A stretch of 64,000 bases of DNA from assembly GCF_000317515.1 (NCBI RefSeq), contig NC_019738.1:2127623-2191622 (forward strand), given 5' to 3'. Origin of the DNA: Allocoleopsis franciscana PCC 7113. GTDB taxonomy: Bacteria > Cyanobacteriota > Cyanobacteriia > Cyanobacteriales > Coleofasciculaceae. Positions 19,665 to 28,578 of the stretch are shown here, one piece after another. Each line of letters begins with the position of its first letter. The stretch's first letter is position 1. The position numbers and the translations under genes were made by a program. The notes beneath the pieces were generated by a model. It ran no database searches. It worked only from the letters and a program-made list of their open reading frames with translations, and was not told the DNA's origin.

Positions 19665-19831
19665 CAGCCGTTTGGTAGTTATTTTTGCTTACTCACACCA
19701 ACGGACATTGTAGCCTGAATGTCAAGGTTAGTTAAGTTTAATGTGTCGCTTTTCTGACTGGTTGAGTTTGAAGTGAATTCATGCTAACATGTCCTATTAG
19801 CCGCTAATCGTACAAAATTTGTTGCTGCCCC

Positions 19832-20350
19832 TTAGTACAAACCAGGGATAAGTTTTTTCACCTGTTGCTGGTACTCTGCGTAATCTGAATATTTCTGAGT
19901 TAACCAGGCTTCTTCTCGGCGGCTTTTAGCATCGAAAAAGGTGAATAGGATAGCGGTTGCAATCAGGTGAGAAAGGCTGACATGGAAGACAGACCAGCTC
20001 AAGGCGACAGCAATCAGCCCAGTGTACAGCGGATGACGCACGATGCTGTAAATGCCAGACTGTACTAATTGTCCATCCTCTTTCGGGTAAGGCAAGGGGG
20101 TTAAGTTTCGCCCTAAGTCCAGCAGCCCTTTGCCGATGAAAATGGAGGCTGCTAGTCCCAGCACAGTAGCGATACCCCAGCGTAGAGACAAAAATAGGGG
20201 TGAGTCAATGACCCAGCCCACTGGGCGGTAAACTGGCAAGAATACAAAACCAATCATTAGGGCACCTTGAAGTAGGACTAAGTACTCCCCTCGTTCACCA
20301 TTGCGCCATCCTTGAAGTGAGAAGCCCCACTCTTGAAATATTTTCAGCAT
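19832..20350 (-). CDS. Isoprenylcysteine carboxyl methyltransferase-family membrane protein
   Basis: A 172-residue protein with about four transmembrane segments and the ICMT/PEMT signature near the C-terminal half: QSGIYSIVRHPLYTGL, then a glutamate-containing segment (SRREEAWLTQKYSDYAEYQQQVK). This family binds SAM at the membrane and methylates lipids, quinone-like molecules or prenylated substrates; bacterial members are mostly uncharacterised. The start is ATG at 20350 on the minus strand. Confidence 0.83.
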   Translation of the reverse strand: MLKIFQEWGFSLQGWRNGERGEYLVLLQGALMIGFVFLPVYRPVGWVIDSPLFLSLRWGIATVLGLAASIFIGKGLLDLGRNLTPLPYPKEDGQLVQSGIYSIVRHPLYTGLIAVALSWSVFHVSLSHLIATAILFTFFDAKSRREEAWLTQKYSDYAEYQQQVKKLIPGLY

Positions 20351-20644
20351 TTGCGAACCCTCCTCTTCTTCAGACTCATGAGGCTTTCGGATGCTCGAAC
20401 CTCAAATAACCCGTCCATGAAGAGTATGACATTTTCTATTCTTAGTTTGTCGGTGAGTGTTCAGGATGCCTCATCTCAACCGAAGAGAGGTTCACAAAAA
20501 ATTGTCAAAAAAAAGCCCTCTCAGAGCTTCCAGATGAGAGGGCATCTCAGTAGTCCAAATGCTTACAAATTAAAATGTACTGAGAAAGTGTGAATAATTT
20601 GTGAAATCCAACATGAGCAGTCACTTTAGGTATTTATCTGTTGC
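20351..20644. other. Intergenic region with PEP-CTERM terminator
   Basis: 294 bp between two minus-strand genes. It holds the terminator at 20506-20543 and the promoter side of the methyltransferase-like gene. An 86-codon plus-strand frame here has no protein-like features and is rejected. Confidence 0.5.
20506..20543 (-). terminator. Intrinsic terminator after the PEP-CTERM gene
   Basis: GCCCTCTCA (20515-20523) pairs perfectly with TGAGAGGGC (20535-20543), loop of 11. The A-run at 20506-20514 gives nine U after the stem on the minus strand. Confidence 0.85.
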
Positions 20645-21283
20645 TCAAGATACTCTCTTTTTCTTCATCAGCCAGCCAATGCCACCAGCGATTAGTACGC
20701 CAACTGATGTAATGGGTTCAGGTACCGATTGAGGCTGGGAAGGGATAAATTCTGCACCGGATAATCTTACAGCATAGTTCCCTTCATGAATGGGGTTCTG
20801 ATTATTGAATTGACCCGTGCCGTCAACTTTCAATACGTATTCTCCGGCTGACAAGTTATTAAATTTAACTTGAGCAATTCCAGAACTATAAGAAATTCGA
20901 CTACCTGATATATTCCCTAATCCCCAGGTAAAATCACCCATAAAATACCCACCCATTAAAGAGTAATTGCTATTAAAAAGCTGAAAAGCTGGAAAAGTAT
21001 TTGATGGAAATGGCATGTTGAAATAAGGGCCTGTTTCAATTGCCAAAGTTCCTATGCCACCAAAGGAAAAGCGAAAATAATCTTTATCTTGCGTTGATGT
21101 CAGGCTTCCCTCAATGATATCTAACAACTTGTTGTCTAATCCACTCACCGTTTGGGCACTATTAAACGTATTTCCGGCATCATTAATTTCCCAAAACGTG
21201 GCGGCTTGGGCCGGCATTTTAATTGCAGCCAAACTTATTCCTGCGAGAGTTGTATTAATGGCTATTTTGGTGTATATATTCAC
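20645..21283 (-). CDS. PEP-CTERM exported protein with PPC-like beta domain
   Basis: A 212-residue exported protein. Signal peptide about 1-27 (ending MPAQA). The middle is a beta-rich domain like bacterial pre-peptidase C-terminal (PPC/DVUA0089) domains: EINDAGNTFNSAQ, IEGSLTSTQDKDYFRFSF, YVLKVDGTG. The end is a classic PEP-CTERM sorting signal: VPEP, a transmembrane stretch, then KKKRVS. Such proteins are processed by exosortase and often go to the extracellular matrix. No exosortase gene is in the window. A strong terminator follows. Confidence 0.9.
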   Translation of the reverse strand: MNIYTKIAINTTLAGISLAAIKMPAQAATFWEINDAGNTFNSAQTVSGLDNKLLDIIEGSLTSTQDKDYFRFSFGGIGTLAIETGPYFNMPFPSNTFPAFQLFNSNYSLMGGYFMGDFTWGLGNISGSRISYSSGIAQVKFNNLSAGEYVLKVDGTGQFNNQNPIHEGNYAVRLSGAEFIPSQPQSVPEPITSVGVLIAGGIGWLMKKKRVS

Positions 21284-21681
21284 TTCTATTTCCAGCTTGA
21301 TAGCTTCATTTTAAGGAAAGTTTGTACCCAGTTTTGGAGAAATCTTTCTTGAGCCTTGTGATTCAATCGGTTGGCGTCAAGCTAGAACATCGTTTTAAAT
21401 ATTACAGGACTTACGCAACTGTCACAGGCGATCGCATTCACAAAACGAAGAAAGGCTGCTATCTTTGGCTGCAACGGGTTGCTATGCCCCTACAGGCTGA
21501 GCAGATGCCGAAATCATCGATGGATTGATCTCAATAAATAGAATTGTGATTTGATGCATCGCCTCTGGGTTGAGCAACCAAAAATCCCACTTTGCATCGG
21601 TCTACTGGAATGCTCTATTCTTGACGGTTGGCGAATTCGCTAAAGTGTCACATAGATGACCCATCGCAATCGAAAGCGTCT
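21284..21681. other. Intergenic region with a repeat-like segment
   Basis: The gap lies between the divergent PEP-CTERM and S9 peptidase genes. At 21404-21426 is ACAGGACTTACGCAACTG, a phrase I remember as recurrent between genes in filamentous cyanobacteria, followed by a HIP1 site and a segment ending CTATGCCCCTACAGG (about 21482-21496). It may be a degenerate mobile-element end. The frame of the peptidase gene is open from 21628 but is probably not translated there. Confidence 0.4.
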
Positions 21682-23583
21682 ATGACAACTACAACAAGCA
21701 GTGAATCCGCCACCCAACTCCCCCCACTTATCCCTCGCGAAATTCTGTTTGGCAACCCAAAACGTGCCCGTCCTCAACTCTCGCCGGATGGTCAGTATCT
21801 CACCTATCTCGCACCCGATGAAAAGAACGTCTTACAAGTATGGCTGCGGACGGTGGGGCAAGAAGACGACCGGAAGCTGACAGACGATAAAAAACGTGGG
21901 ATTCGCATGTACTTCTGGACATACAGCCCCCAACAACTGATTTATCTCCAAGACTCAGACGGTGATGAGAATTTCCATCTTTACTTAGTCAATATCCAAT
22001 CGAATATCGTCCGGGACTTGACTCCCTTCCAAAATGTTAAAGCCCAGGTCGTCGATCTTGACCCCAACTTCCCAGACGAAGTGCTAGTGGGACTGAACTT
22101 AAATAACCCACAAACGTTCGATGTTTACCGGATTAACCTGAATAACGGTGCTGTGGAGTTTGAGACAGAGAACCCCGGTAATATCGTAAGCTGGACGGCA
22201 GATGCCGAGTTTAAAGTAAGAGCTGCAACGGCAGCAACCCCTGATGGAGGTTCGGATTTATTATTTCGGGAAACCTTGGACAAGCCTTGGGAAACCCTGC
22301 GTCATTGGGGACCCGATGATGAAGGTGGGGCTGTTGGCTTTTCTGCCGATGGCAAAACCCTTTATCTAATTGGCTCTCATGAGGCTAACACTCAGCGCTT
22401 GATTGCCCTTGACCTGGCGACTCACCAAGAAACCGTGATGGCAGAGGATAGCCAGTATGATGTGGGTGGAATTATAGCACATCCCACGACACGAGTGATT
22501 CAGGCGGTTTCTTTCTACAAGGATAAAGTGAAGTGGCAAATACTGGATGAAAGTATTGCCGCCGATTTTGAGGCCATTTCCCAAGTCCGTGAAGGCGAAT
22601 TTGGCATTGGTAGCCGCACCTTGGCGGATGATACTTGGCTATTCGTTTATACGATCGATAATGGCCCTGTTTACTACTACATCTACGATCGCGCCTCCAA
22701 GTCCAGCACGTTACTCTTCAGCAATCAACCCGAACTGGAAGAATTATCCCTGGCTTCCATGCAACCAATTGCTTACCAAGCCAGAGACGGATTAACCATT
22801 CACGGCTACCTGACAACACCCGTGGGCATCCAGGCGAAAAATTTGCCTACCGTTCTCCTGGTTCATGGTGGCCCTTGGGCACGAGATACTTGGGGTTATG
22901 ATTCGGAAGCGCAATGGCTAGCCAATCGAGGTTATGCGGTGTTGCAAGTGAATTTCCGGGGTTCTACTGGCTACGGCAAAGACTTTTTGAATGCAGCGAA
23001 TCGCCAATGGGCGGCAACCATGCACGATGACCTGATTGATGCGGTGAATTGGTTGGTCGAACAGGGGATTGCTGACCCGAAGAAGGTGGCAATTATGGGG
23101 GGTTCCTACGGAGGTTATGCCACATTAGTTGGGTTAACCTTTACCCCAGAGGTGTTTGCGGCGGGTGTGGATATTGTTGGTCCCAGCAACTTGGTAACGT
23201 TGCTTAAAAGTATCCCACCGTACTGGGCACCTCTGCTCGCTAACATGTACCATCGAATTGGCAACTTGGAGACGGAAGAAGAGTTTCTTAATTCGCGATC
23301 GCCTTTATTTTTCGTTGACCGCATCCAGAAACCCTTACTCATTGGACAGGGTGCCAACGACCCACGGGTCAAGCAGGCAGAAAGCGAACAAATCGTTGAG
23401 GCCATGAAAAAGGCGGGCAAGCCTGTGGAATATGCACTGTACACCGATGAAGGACACGGCTTTGCTCGTCCGGAAAACCGACTCCATTTTTTTGCGATCG
23501 CAGAAGAATTCCTCGCCAAATATTTAGGGGGTCGCTTTGAACCCATTGGAGAGATTCCAGGACATTCCTGTATCCTACAATAA
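21682..23583 (+). CDS. S9 family prolyl oligopeptidase-like serine peptidase
   Basis: A 633-residue protein from ATG 21682 (MTTTTSSESATQL); an upstream TTG at 21628 is less likely. The N-terminal half is a beta-propeller (repeats such as PQLSPDGQYLTYLAP). The C-terminal part is an alpha/beta hydrolase with the triad Ser475 in GGSYGG, Asp560 in GANDPR and His592 in EGHGF. It resembles acylaminoacyl peptidases or dipeptidyl peptidases. There is no signal peptide, so it is probably cytosolic. It removes N-terminal residues or cleaves short peptides; specificity is not visible. Confidence 0.93.
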   Translation: MTTTTSSESATQLPPLIPREILFGNPKRARPQLSPDGQYLTYLAPDEKNVLQVWLRTVGQEDDRKLTDDKKRGIRMYFWTYSPQQLIYLQDSDGDENFHLYLVNIQSNIVRDLTPFQNVKAQVVDLDPNFPDEVLVGLNLNNPQTFDVYRINLNNGAVEFETENPGNIVSWTADAEFKVRAATAATPDGGSDLLFRETLDKPWETLRHWGPDDEGGAVGFSADGKTLYLIGSHEANTQRLIALDLATHQETVMAEDSQYDVGGIIAHPTTRVIQAVSFYKDKVKWQILDESIAADFEAISQVREGEFGIGSRTLADDTWLFVYTIDNGPVYYYIYDRASKSSTLLFSNQPELEELSLASMQPIAYQARDGLTIHGYLTTPVGIQAKNLPTVLLVHGGPWARDTWGYDSEAQWLANRGYAVLQVNFRGSTGYGKDFLNAANRQWAATMHDDLIDAVNWLVEQGIADPKKVAIMGGSYGGYATLVGLTFTPEVFAAGVDIVGPSNLVTLLKSIPPYWAPLLANMYHRIGNLETEEEFLNSRSPLFFVDRIQKPLLIGQGANDPRVKQAESEQIVEAMKKAGKPVEYALYTDEGHGFARPENRLHFFAIAEEFLAKYLGGRFEPIGEIPGHSCILQ

Positions 23584-23614
23584 GCCCTTGGTCGTTACAG
23601 TTCAAAATTGAACA

Positions 23615-25612
23615 GTGAGGGGTGTGGGGAACGTGTTGAGTTTTGTCAAGGGTATTCGGGCTAGTCGTTGGTTCCATCCTCTGCTGCTCTTGCTCTGGGT
23701 AGCCGTTGGGATTGGCTTGCGCTTGATGCGTCTAACCGCCAAAACCCCTTGGACGGATGAATTTGCTACCATTGTGTTTAGCTTGGGTCATAGTTTTAGA
23801 ACAGTACCCCTGGATCAGGCGATCTCCATTGATGTTCTCCTGAAACCGATCCAACCCGACCCCAGCACGGGAATTGGGGATGTCATTCATTATTTACTCA
23901 AACAGAGTAATCATCCCCCCCTGTATTTCGTGCTCGCTCACCTGTGGATGCGCTTGTTTCCGCCAGAGGACGGGATTGTGTCAATGTGGGCGGCGCGATC
24001 GCTTCCGGCTATTTTTAGTACACTCTCCATCCCAGCCATGTACGGTTTGGGTTATCTTGCCTTTCGTTCTCGATTAGTCGGGCAGATGGCAGCCGCAATT
24101 ATGGCGGTTTCACCCTTTGGTATCTTTTTGGCTCAGGAAGCACGCCATTACAGCTTAGCCATTTTGTGGGTGATTGCCTCAGTGTGCTGCTTAATCGTGG
24201 CAGTACAACACCTGTATCGGCATACCCTATTACCCCTGTGGATGGGATTAACTTGGGTCTTGATTAACACCCTAGGGGTTGCAACCCATTACTTTTTTGC
24301 CCTGACGCTGGGTGCTGAAGCGTTGGTGTTGTTGGCCGTGGCTTGGCGTCAAGGAAATAGAGAGAGGGAGAAGTCCTTAAATTTAACCCAAGAAGGGACA
24401 GCCGCTTTTACCCCCGAACCTCATCCCACTCCGACATTTTGGCAACGATTACGCCGAACGGAAAACACGACACAAACCTTATCACCCCCTCACTCCCTCT
24501 CGGTTGCTCTCGGTGAAACTCGAACCAAAGCCCACTTTCATTTCTTCTCTAAACCTTGGCGACGGATTTATGGGGTGGCGGCCGGTACGATAACAGGCGG
24601 CATCGTTTGGCTACCGATTTTACAATCCAACTACGATTACGACCTGACCCACTGGATTTATGACGGCAACCCCCTGGAACGCTGGCTTGAACCCATCGGT
24701 CGAGTGTTGGCTTGGTTGATGACCATTCTCACCTCGCTACCGATGGAATTGACAACGTTACCGTTAGCAATTTTGATTACCTCTGGCGTTGTGACGCTGA
24801 TTTTCGTGGTGTGGGTTATACCAATTCTTAGGTATGGTTTGAAGTCTGAACACTTTTCGCCCGATACCCGTTTGAATCTTCAGGTTTTGGGTGATTTTAT
24901 GATCGGGGCTTTGGTGATATTTTTTGGCATTACCTATACTCTGGGTGCGGATATGACCTTGGCACCCCGTTATCAGTTCGTTTACTTTCCAGTGGCGATC
25001 GCTTTAATTGCAGCAGCACTAGCAACGTCATGGACTACCTTGACCCCACCCGCTCAAATGCCCTTAACAGCGCCTCACCCATCCTCTAGGGTTCGATTTT
25101 CCAGAAGAGGGGGTAAAAAAGCTGTCATCCTGATTTGGCTGATGGGACTGTTGGGAGGGCTAACAGTAACTTGGAATCTGGGCTATCTGCAAAGTATTCG
25201 TCCCGATCTCATGGTCAATGTGATTGAGAAAGTGTCCGATGTGCCCGTTCTGATTGCTACGACTCATCAACACCATGGTCATACCGGTAGAATGATGGGC
25301 TTAGCGTGGGAATTCAAGCACCGTAACTCGTCTCATTCTTCAGCCAGTCGGGATACAACGTCTCCTACGTTTCTCTTAGCTCGTGACAAGTCAGATTCTC
25401 AACGGAAAAATCCGAGCATTACACTTCAAGAAACGGTGGCTGGACTACCCCGACCCTTGGATGTATGGCTTGTGAATTTTCATGCCGGTATAGACCTAGC
25501 GCAACAACAGTGTTTCGTGACCCCACAACGTTTGCCAAAGGTAGATAGCTACTGGTATCGACTTTATCACTGCCCTGCGCCTGAACGAGGGAATAACCCA
25601 GCCCCATACTGA
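23615..25612 (+). CDS. Membrane glycosyltransferase, GT39/ArnT-like (GT-C fold)
   Basis: A 665-residue polytopic protein with about ten or more transmembrane helices. The first periplasmic loop has the acidic motif PWTDEFAT, expected for GT-C transferases that use polyprenyl-phosphate sugars, and HPPLYFVLAHLW and QEARHYSL follow as in the ArnT/PMT superfamily. A hydrophilic loop of about 75 residues (roughly 247-322) is Pro/Thr-rich and looks like an insertion. The C-terminal soluble domain lies after the last helix. GTG at 23615 or 23633 is the start. It lies 31 bp after the peptidase gene. Confidence 0.8.
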   Translation: MRGVGNVLSFVKGIRASRWFHPLLLLLWVAVGIGLRLMRLTAKTPWTDEFATIVFSLGHSFRTVPLDQAISIDVLLKPIQPDPSTGIGDVIHYLLKQSNHPPLYFVLAHLWMRLFPPEDGIVSMWAARSLPAIFSTLSIPAMYGLGYLAFRSRLVGQMAAAIMAVSPFGIFLAQEARHYSLAILWVIASVCCLIVAVQHLYRHTLLPLWMGLTWVLINTLGVATHYFFALTLGAEALVLLAVAWRQGNREREKSLNLTQEGTAAFTPEPHPTPTFWQRLRRTENTTQTLSPPHSLSVALGETRTKAHFHFFSKPWRRIYGVAAGTITGGIVWLPILQSNYDYDLTHWIYDGNPLERWLEPIGRVLAWLMTILTSLPMELTTLPLAILITSGVVTLIFVVWVIPILRYGLKSEHFSPDTRLNLQVLGDFMIGALVIFFGITYTLGADMTLAPRYQFVYFPVAIALIAAALATSWTTLTPPAQMPLTAPHPSSRVRFSRRGGKKAVILIWLMGLLGGLTVTWNLGYLQSIRPDLMVNVIEKVSDVPVLIATTHQHHGHTGRMMGLAWEFKHRNSSHSSASRDTTSPTFLLARDKSDSQRKNPSITLQETVAGLPRPLDVWLVNFHAGIDLAQQQCFVTPQRLPKVDSYWYRLYHCPAPERGNNPAPY

Positions 25613-25640
25613 CCTGTCTGATTGTTTCCTATCCAATCAG

Positions 25641-25743
25641 AATTAACAAAAAATTAGCTCTCGCATTCTCTGCGTCCCTCTGCGAAAACCTCTGCATCCC
25701 TCTGCGTTAAAAAACCTAATATTGGGATACTCACGAATTCAAT
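25641..25743. repeat. Dispersed intergenic repeat, copy 1
   Basis: Begins AATTAAC and contains three CTCTGCG-type units, then GCGTTAAAAAA and CGAATTCAATA. A second copy with the same order of motifs is at 60261-60361, 35 kb away. It lies downstream of the glycosyltransferase gene. Confidence 0.7.
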
Positions 25744-25853
25744 ATCAATTGACTCGCATTCAAACTTCAATCTCCTTGCCTATTTAATAGGATAGCAGGG
25801 CAAAAATTAACAGGGATTCAGAGCCTTTGCCCTGCTCAAATGACGCTAACTTT

Positions 25854-26708
25854 TTACATCGCGTAATACAAGAGGTGATCTGTTGATACCGGGAGAATAG
25901 CACCACCAATTTGCATATCCTCAAAGTCAATCCCATTCAGCTTTGCTTCACTCAAATTAGCTCCCCTTAAATCTGCCTTTTTCAAAATTGCCCATGTCAG
26001 GTTAGCCTGTTCTAGAGAAGCTTTAGTCAGGTTAGCGCCTGTGAAGTCTACTCCTTTGAGATTAGCTCCGTGTAAATTGGCTTCACTCAAATTAGCCCTT
26101 GTTAAGTTTGCTCCTTCCAAGTTAGCACCGTTTAATTTAGCTTCCCTCAGGCTGACGCCTTCTAAATCAGCGCCACCCAGATCGACTTCTTTTAAAAAGG
26201 CTTTACTGAAGTTAACCCCATTCAACGAAGCTCCATATAGCTTTGCTCCAACTAATCTCGCCTCTGATAAATTCGCCCAGTTGAAGTTGACACCGCTCAA
26301 ATTGGTATCTCGGAGATTTGTTCTTTGTAAATCTGCGGAGCAGAGGTTAGCCCCCCATAAGTTAGCACGCCGCAGATTAACCGCACTAAGATTTGCACCA
26401 CTCAGCTTAGCTCCTGGAAGTTTTGACTTCACCATAAAGGCTCCGCTCAAGTTGGCTTTGGTTAAATCGGCTTCTACGAGTTTAGCTTCGCTCATTTTGG
26501 CAAAACTGAGATTAGCCCAGTTCATTTGAGCACCACTCAAATCTGACTTGGTGAGAAACGCTCGACTCAAGTTAGCACCGGTCAAATTAGCTCCTGTGAG
26601 GTTGACTCCAATCAGAGTGACTCCCCTTAAGTCTGCCCCACACAGATCGACACCTGAAAAATCTCTAGCTCCTTGGTCATAAAGGTTGAGCAGATATCTC
26701 ACTTTCAT
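25854..26708 (-). CDS. Pentapeptide repeat protein
   Basis: A 284-residue protein made almost wholly of A(D/N)LXX pentapeptides from residue 16 to about 266 (GANLTGANLS, AKLNGANLEG and so on). These should fold into a right-handed quadrilateral beta-helix of about 12 coils. The start MKVRYLLNLYDQGARDFSG is the usual cap of cyanobacterial members. There is no signal peptide, so it should be cytosolic. The biochemical role of these proteins in cyanobacteria is mostly unknown. An antisense frame at 26041-26529 is a shadow of the repeat. Confidence 0.93.
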   Translation of the reverse strand: MKVRYLLNLYDQGARDFSGVDLCGADLRGVTLIGVNLTGANLTGANLSRAFLTKSDLSGAQMNWANLSFAKMSEAKLVEADLTKANLSGAFMVKSKLPGAKLSGANLSAVNLRRANLWGANLCSADLQRTNLRDTNLSGVNFNWANLSEARLVGAKLYGASLNGVNFSKAFLKEVDLGGADLEGVSLREAKLNGANLEGANLTRANLSEANLHGANLKGVDFTGANLTKASLEQANLTWAILKKADLRGANLSEAKLNGIDFEDMQIGGAILPVSTDHLLYYAM

Positions 26709-27565
26709 AGCGTAGACACTCCAATGACGACGCTTTTACCTAGACGATTCAAAAGACTTGGATTACCAACTTTAATCACCATATCAGTCGTAGCTCATGA
26801 TTAACATTAGAAAAGATCTGATTAGGTTTTTTAAGTTTTTATCACCAATTAGAAGAAAACTTATAATAAATTTAAAATTCAATGTCTCATTTTTAATTTT
26901 ATCAAGTCAGTTATGATGTCTTAATCAAGGTTCAATAAATATTTGTGAAATTTGAGACGATTTTTGTTTAATTCTGTAATACAAATTTCGTCTTCAGGGA
27001 CGTAAATTAATATCACCTTGTGGATGTTTATAAAGATTAAAAAATGGGTAGACGGAGTTCGTGATTTTACGACATCTGAAGTATTTTGGTCAAAAAGCTT
27101 CAAGAGCAAGTCTGAAATGATGAGTAAGAACACCCTGTATTATTAAGACGACTCGCACATCTCTCTTCTCTCGGATCTAAGCCTCTGTGCTGATTTTAAG
27201 TAGCCTCTCAAAAGATATTATGTACCCTCTCTAAAGCAAATAGGTATAAATTTACATCTTGCACCATTCGACTAAGGAAATATTCATGTTTATTTACATT
27301 CCCAGGGAAGATTAGAAATAGACAAAAATCAGGAATTCCCAATTTTTTCACAACGTTCTCCCCAGGAGGAGGCAGAAAAAGTTCTAGCTCTCAACGTTCC
27401 ATCTAATACCTGAATTTGCCGCATCTAGCAACGACTCTCTTGGTTATCCAGTGAGGGTTCCGAACTCTATAAAGGATGGGTGGGACTAGAGTCGTTAATA
27501 GTCAAGAGCGATCGCCCAAAGGGGCGATCGCTTCTTTCTTAACCGCCGCCTAAGTTTTCTTAACG
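26709..27565. other. 857-bp intergenic region with candidate structured RNA
   Basis: Mostly A/T-rich on the left half. A 70-codon minus-strand frame at 26921-27133 lacks recognisable features and is not called. The right part holds the nested hairpins described at 27430-27540. Confidence 0.5.
27430..27540 (+). ncRNA. Candidate structured RNA with HIP1-built terminator-like hairpin
   Basis: AACGACTCT (27430-27438) pairs with AGAGTCGTT (27488-27496) across a 49-nt loop. Ten bases later AGCGATCGCCC (27507-27517) pairs with GGGCGATCGCT (27522-27532), loop AAAG, followed by TCTTTCTT. The two arms of the second hairpin are each a HIP1 octamer plus flanks. The arrangement of a long stem, a terminator-like stem and a pyrimidine tail is what a small RNA end looks like, but no promoter was proven. 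Confidence 0.35.
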
Positions 27566-28570
27566 TTAGGGCTGAGTCGGTAGTAGAGAATAGACCTGAC
27601 CATCAATTAACAGTCGAGTAATTCCTTTCGCTTGCAGATGAGAGCGAGTCTTCTGAAGCATTCGACTATCAGGAACTTTAATCACTCGCTGAGAACGATT
27701 AGAAAAGCGCCGTGCAACTTTGTGATTGTCAAAAATGGGTAGCGTTTTCTCCTGAATTTCTTCAGATGGAATCTGACCTAAGTCGCTAAACTCTTTCAGC
27801 GGTCGAGCGATTAACTCCGCTGCTCGGTCTACAACCAAATAGCAGGTTCTAGGCAGAGAAGCTTCCGAAAGGGGCAAAACTTGAACATTAGCACCGCTTC
27901 CGGTAAAAGACGTTTTTAACAGTTCTCGGCTGTTGTCATCGTCTCCGTCGTCTTCCCAGTCGTCATCATCCTCATCATCTAAGTCATCATCATCATCCTC
28001 TAAATCCATCAAGTCGCTATCCAACAACTCGTCTAAACGGTTAGGCTTTGCCTGTTCCATTTCATCGAGCAGCTCATCTGGCTGATCCGGCTCATCTGGC
28101 TCATCCGACTTCTCTGCCTGAACCCTAGCAGAAATATTCAGCGGTAATTCGGTCTGAATAGCCCTGCGATCCGAATCTGCTGGGTGAGGTACGGAAGAAC
28201 GTTTACGTCGCCGACGCCCGTCAATAGAACTTGAGTCTAATGATGGAGTCTCTAATTCTACCTTTCGCGGTAATTCTACCGTTCGTGGCTTCGGGGGCTG
28301 AATAACGGGTGCGGATTCTACCTCCAATTCGAGTGTTGGCTCAGGCGATTGGAGAATCGACGAAGCTCCACTCCCTGGAGTACGATTTAATCGCTTTTGC
28401 TGAATAAGATCTTCGTATTCAGACTCTAATAGGTTGCTTTTGAGGATGCGGCTAATGGTCGAGTTACTTACGCCATAGCGCACTGCCAGAGTTGAGGTTG
28501 TCTCTTCTGGGTGTCGATATAGGTTTAAGATATCGCTTTTGTCGGCATCCGATAGTTTTCTGGGACTCAT
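27566..28570 (-). CDS. HTH domain protein with long acidic tract
   Basis: A 334-residue protein. Residues 1-48 form a Hin/transposase-type helix-turn-helix (SDADKSDILNLYRHPEETT, then LAVRYGVSNSTISRILK). Residues about 50-160 are low-complexity with a basic patch (GRRRRKRS). Residues about 160-220 are an Asp/Glu tract with long runs of D. A globular C-terminal domain (about 235-334) ends RLLIDGQVYSLLPTQP. The combination suggests a DNA-associated regulatory protein rather than a transposase, since no catalytic domain is present. It is 8 bp downstream of the membrane protein gene, so the two are probably one operon. Confidence 0.75.
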   Translation of the reverse strand: MSPRKLSDADKSDILNLYRHPEETTSTLAVRYGVSNSTISRILKSNLLESEYEDLIQQKRLNRTPGSGASSILQSPEPTLELEVESAPVIQPPKPRTVELPRKVELETPSLDSSSIDGRRRRKRSSVPHPADSDRRAIQTELPLNISARVQAEKSDEPDEPDQPDELLDEMEQAKPNRLDELLDSDLMDLEDDDDDLDDEDDDDWEDDGDDDNSRELLKTSFTGSGANVQVLPLSEASLPRTCYLVVDRAAELIARPLKEFSDLGQIPSEEIQEKTLPIFDNHKVARRFSNRSQRVIKVPDSRMLQKTRSHLQAKGITRLLIDGQVYSLLPTQP

Positions 28571-28578
28571 AACTTAAG

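Noticed and set aside
26041-26529. 162-codon plus-strand frame
   Set aside because: It is the reverse strand of the pentapeptide repeats, whose codon bias keeps the opposite frame open.
26921-27133. 70-codon minus-strand frame
   Set aside because: In A/T-rich intergenic DNA, with no recognisable protein pattern or start signal.
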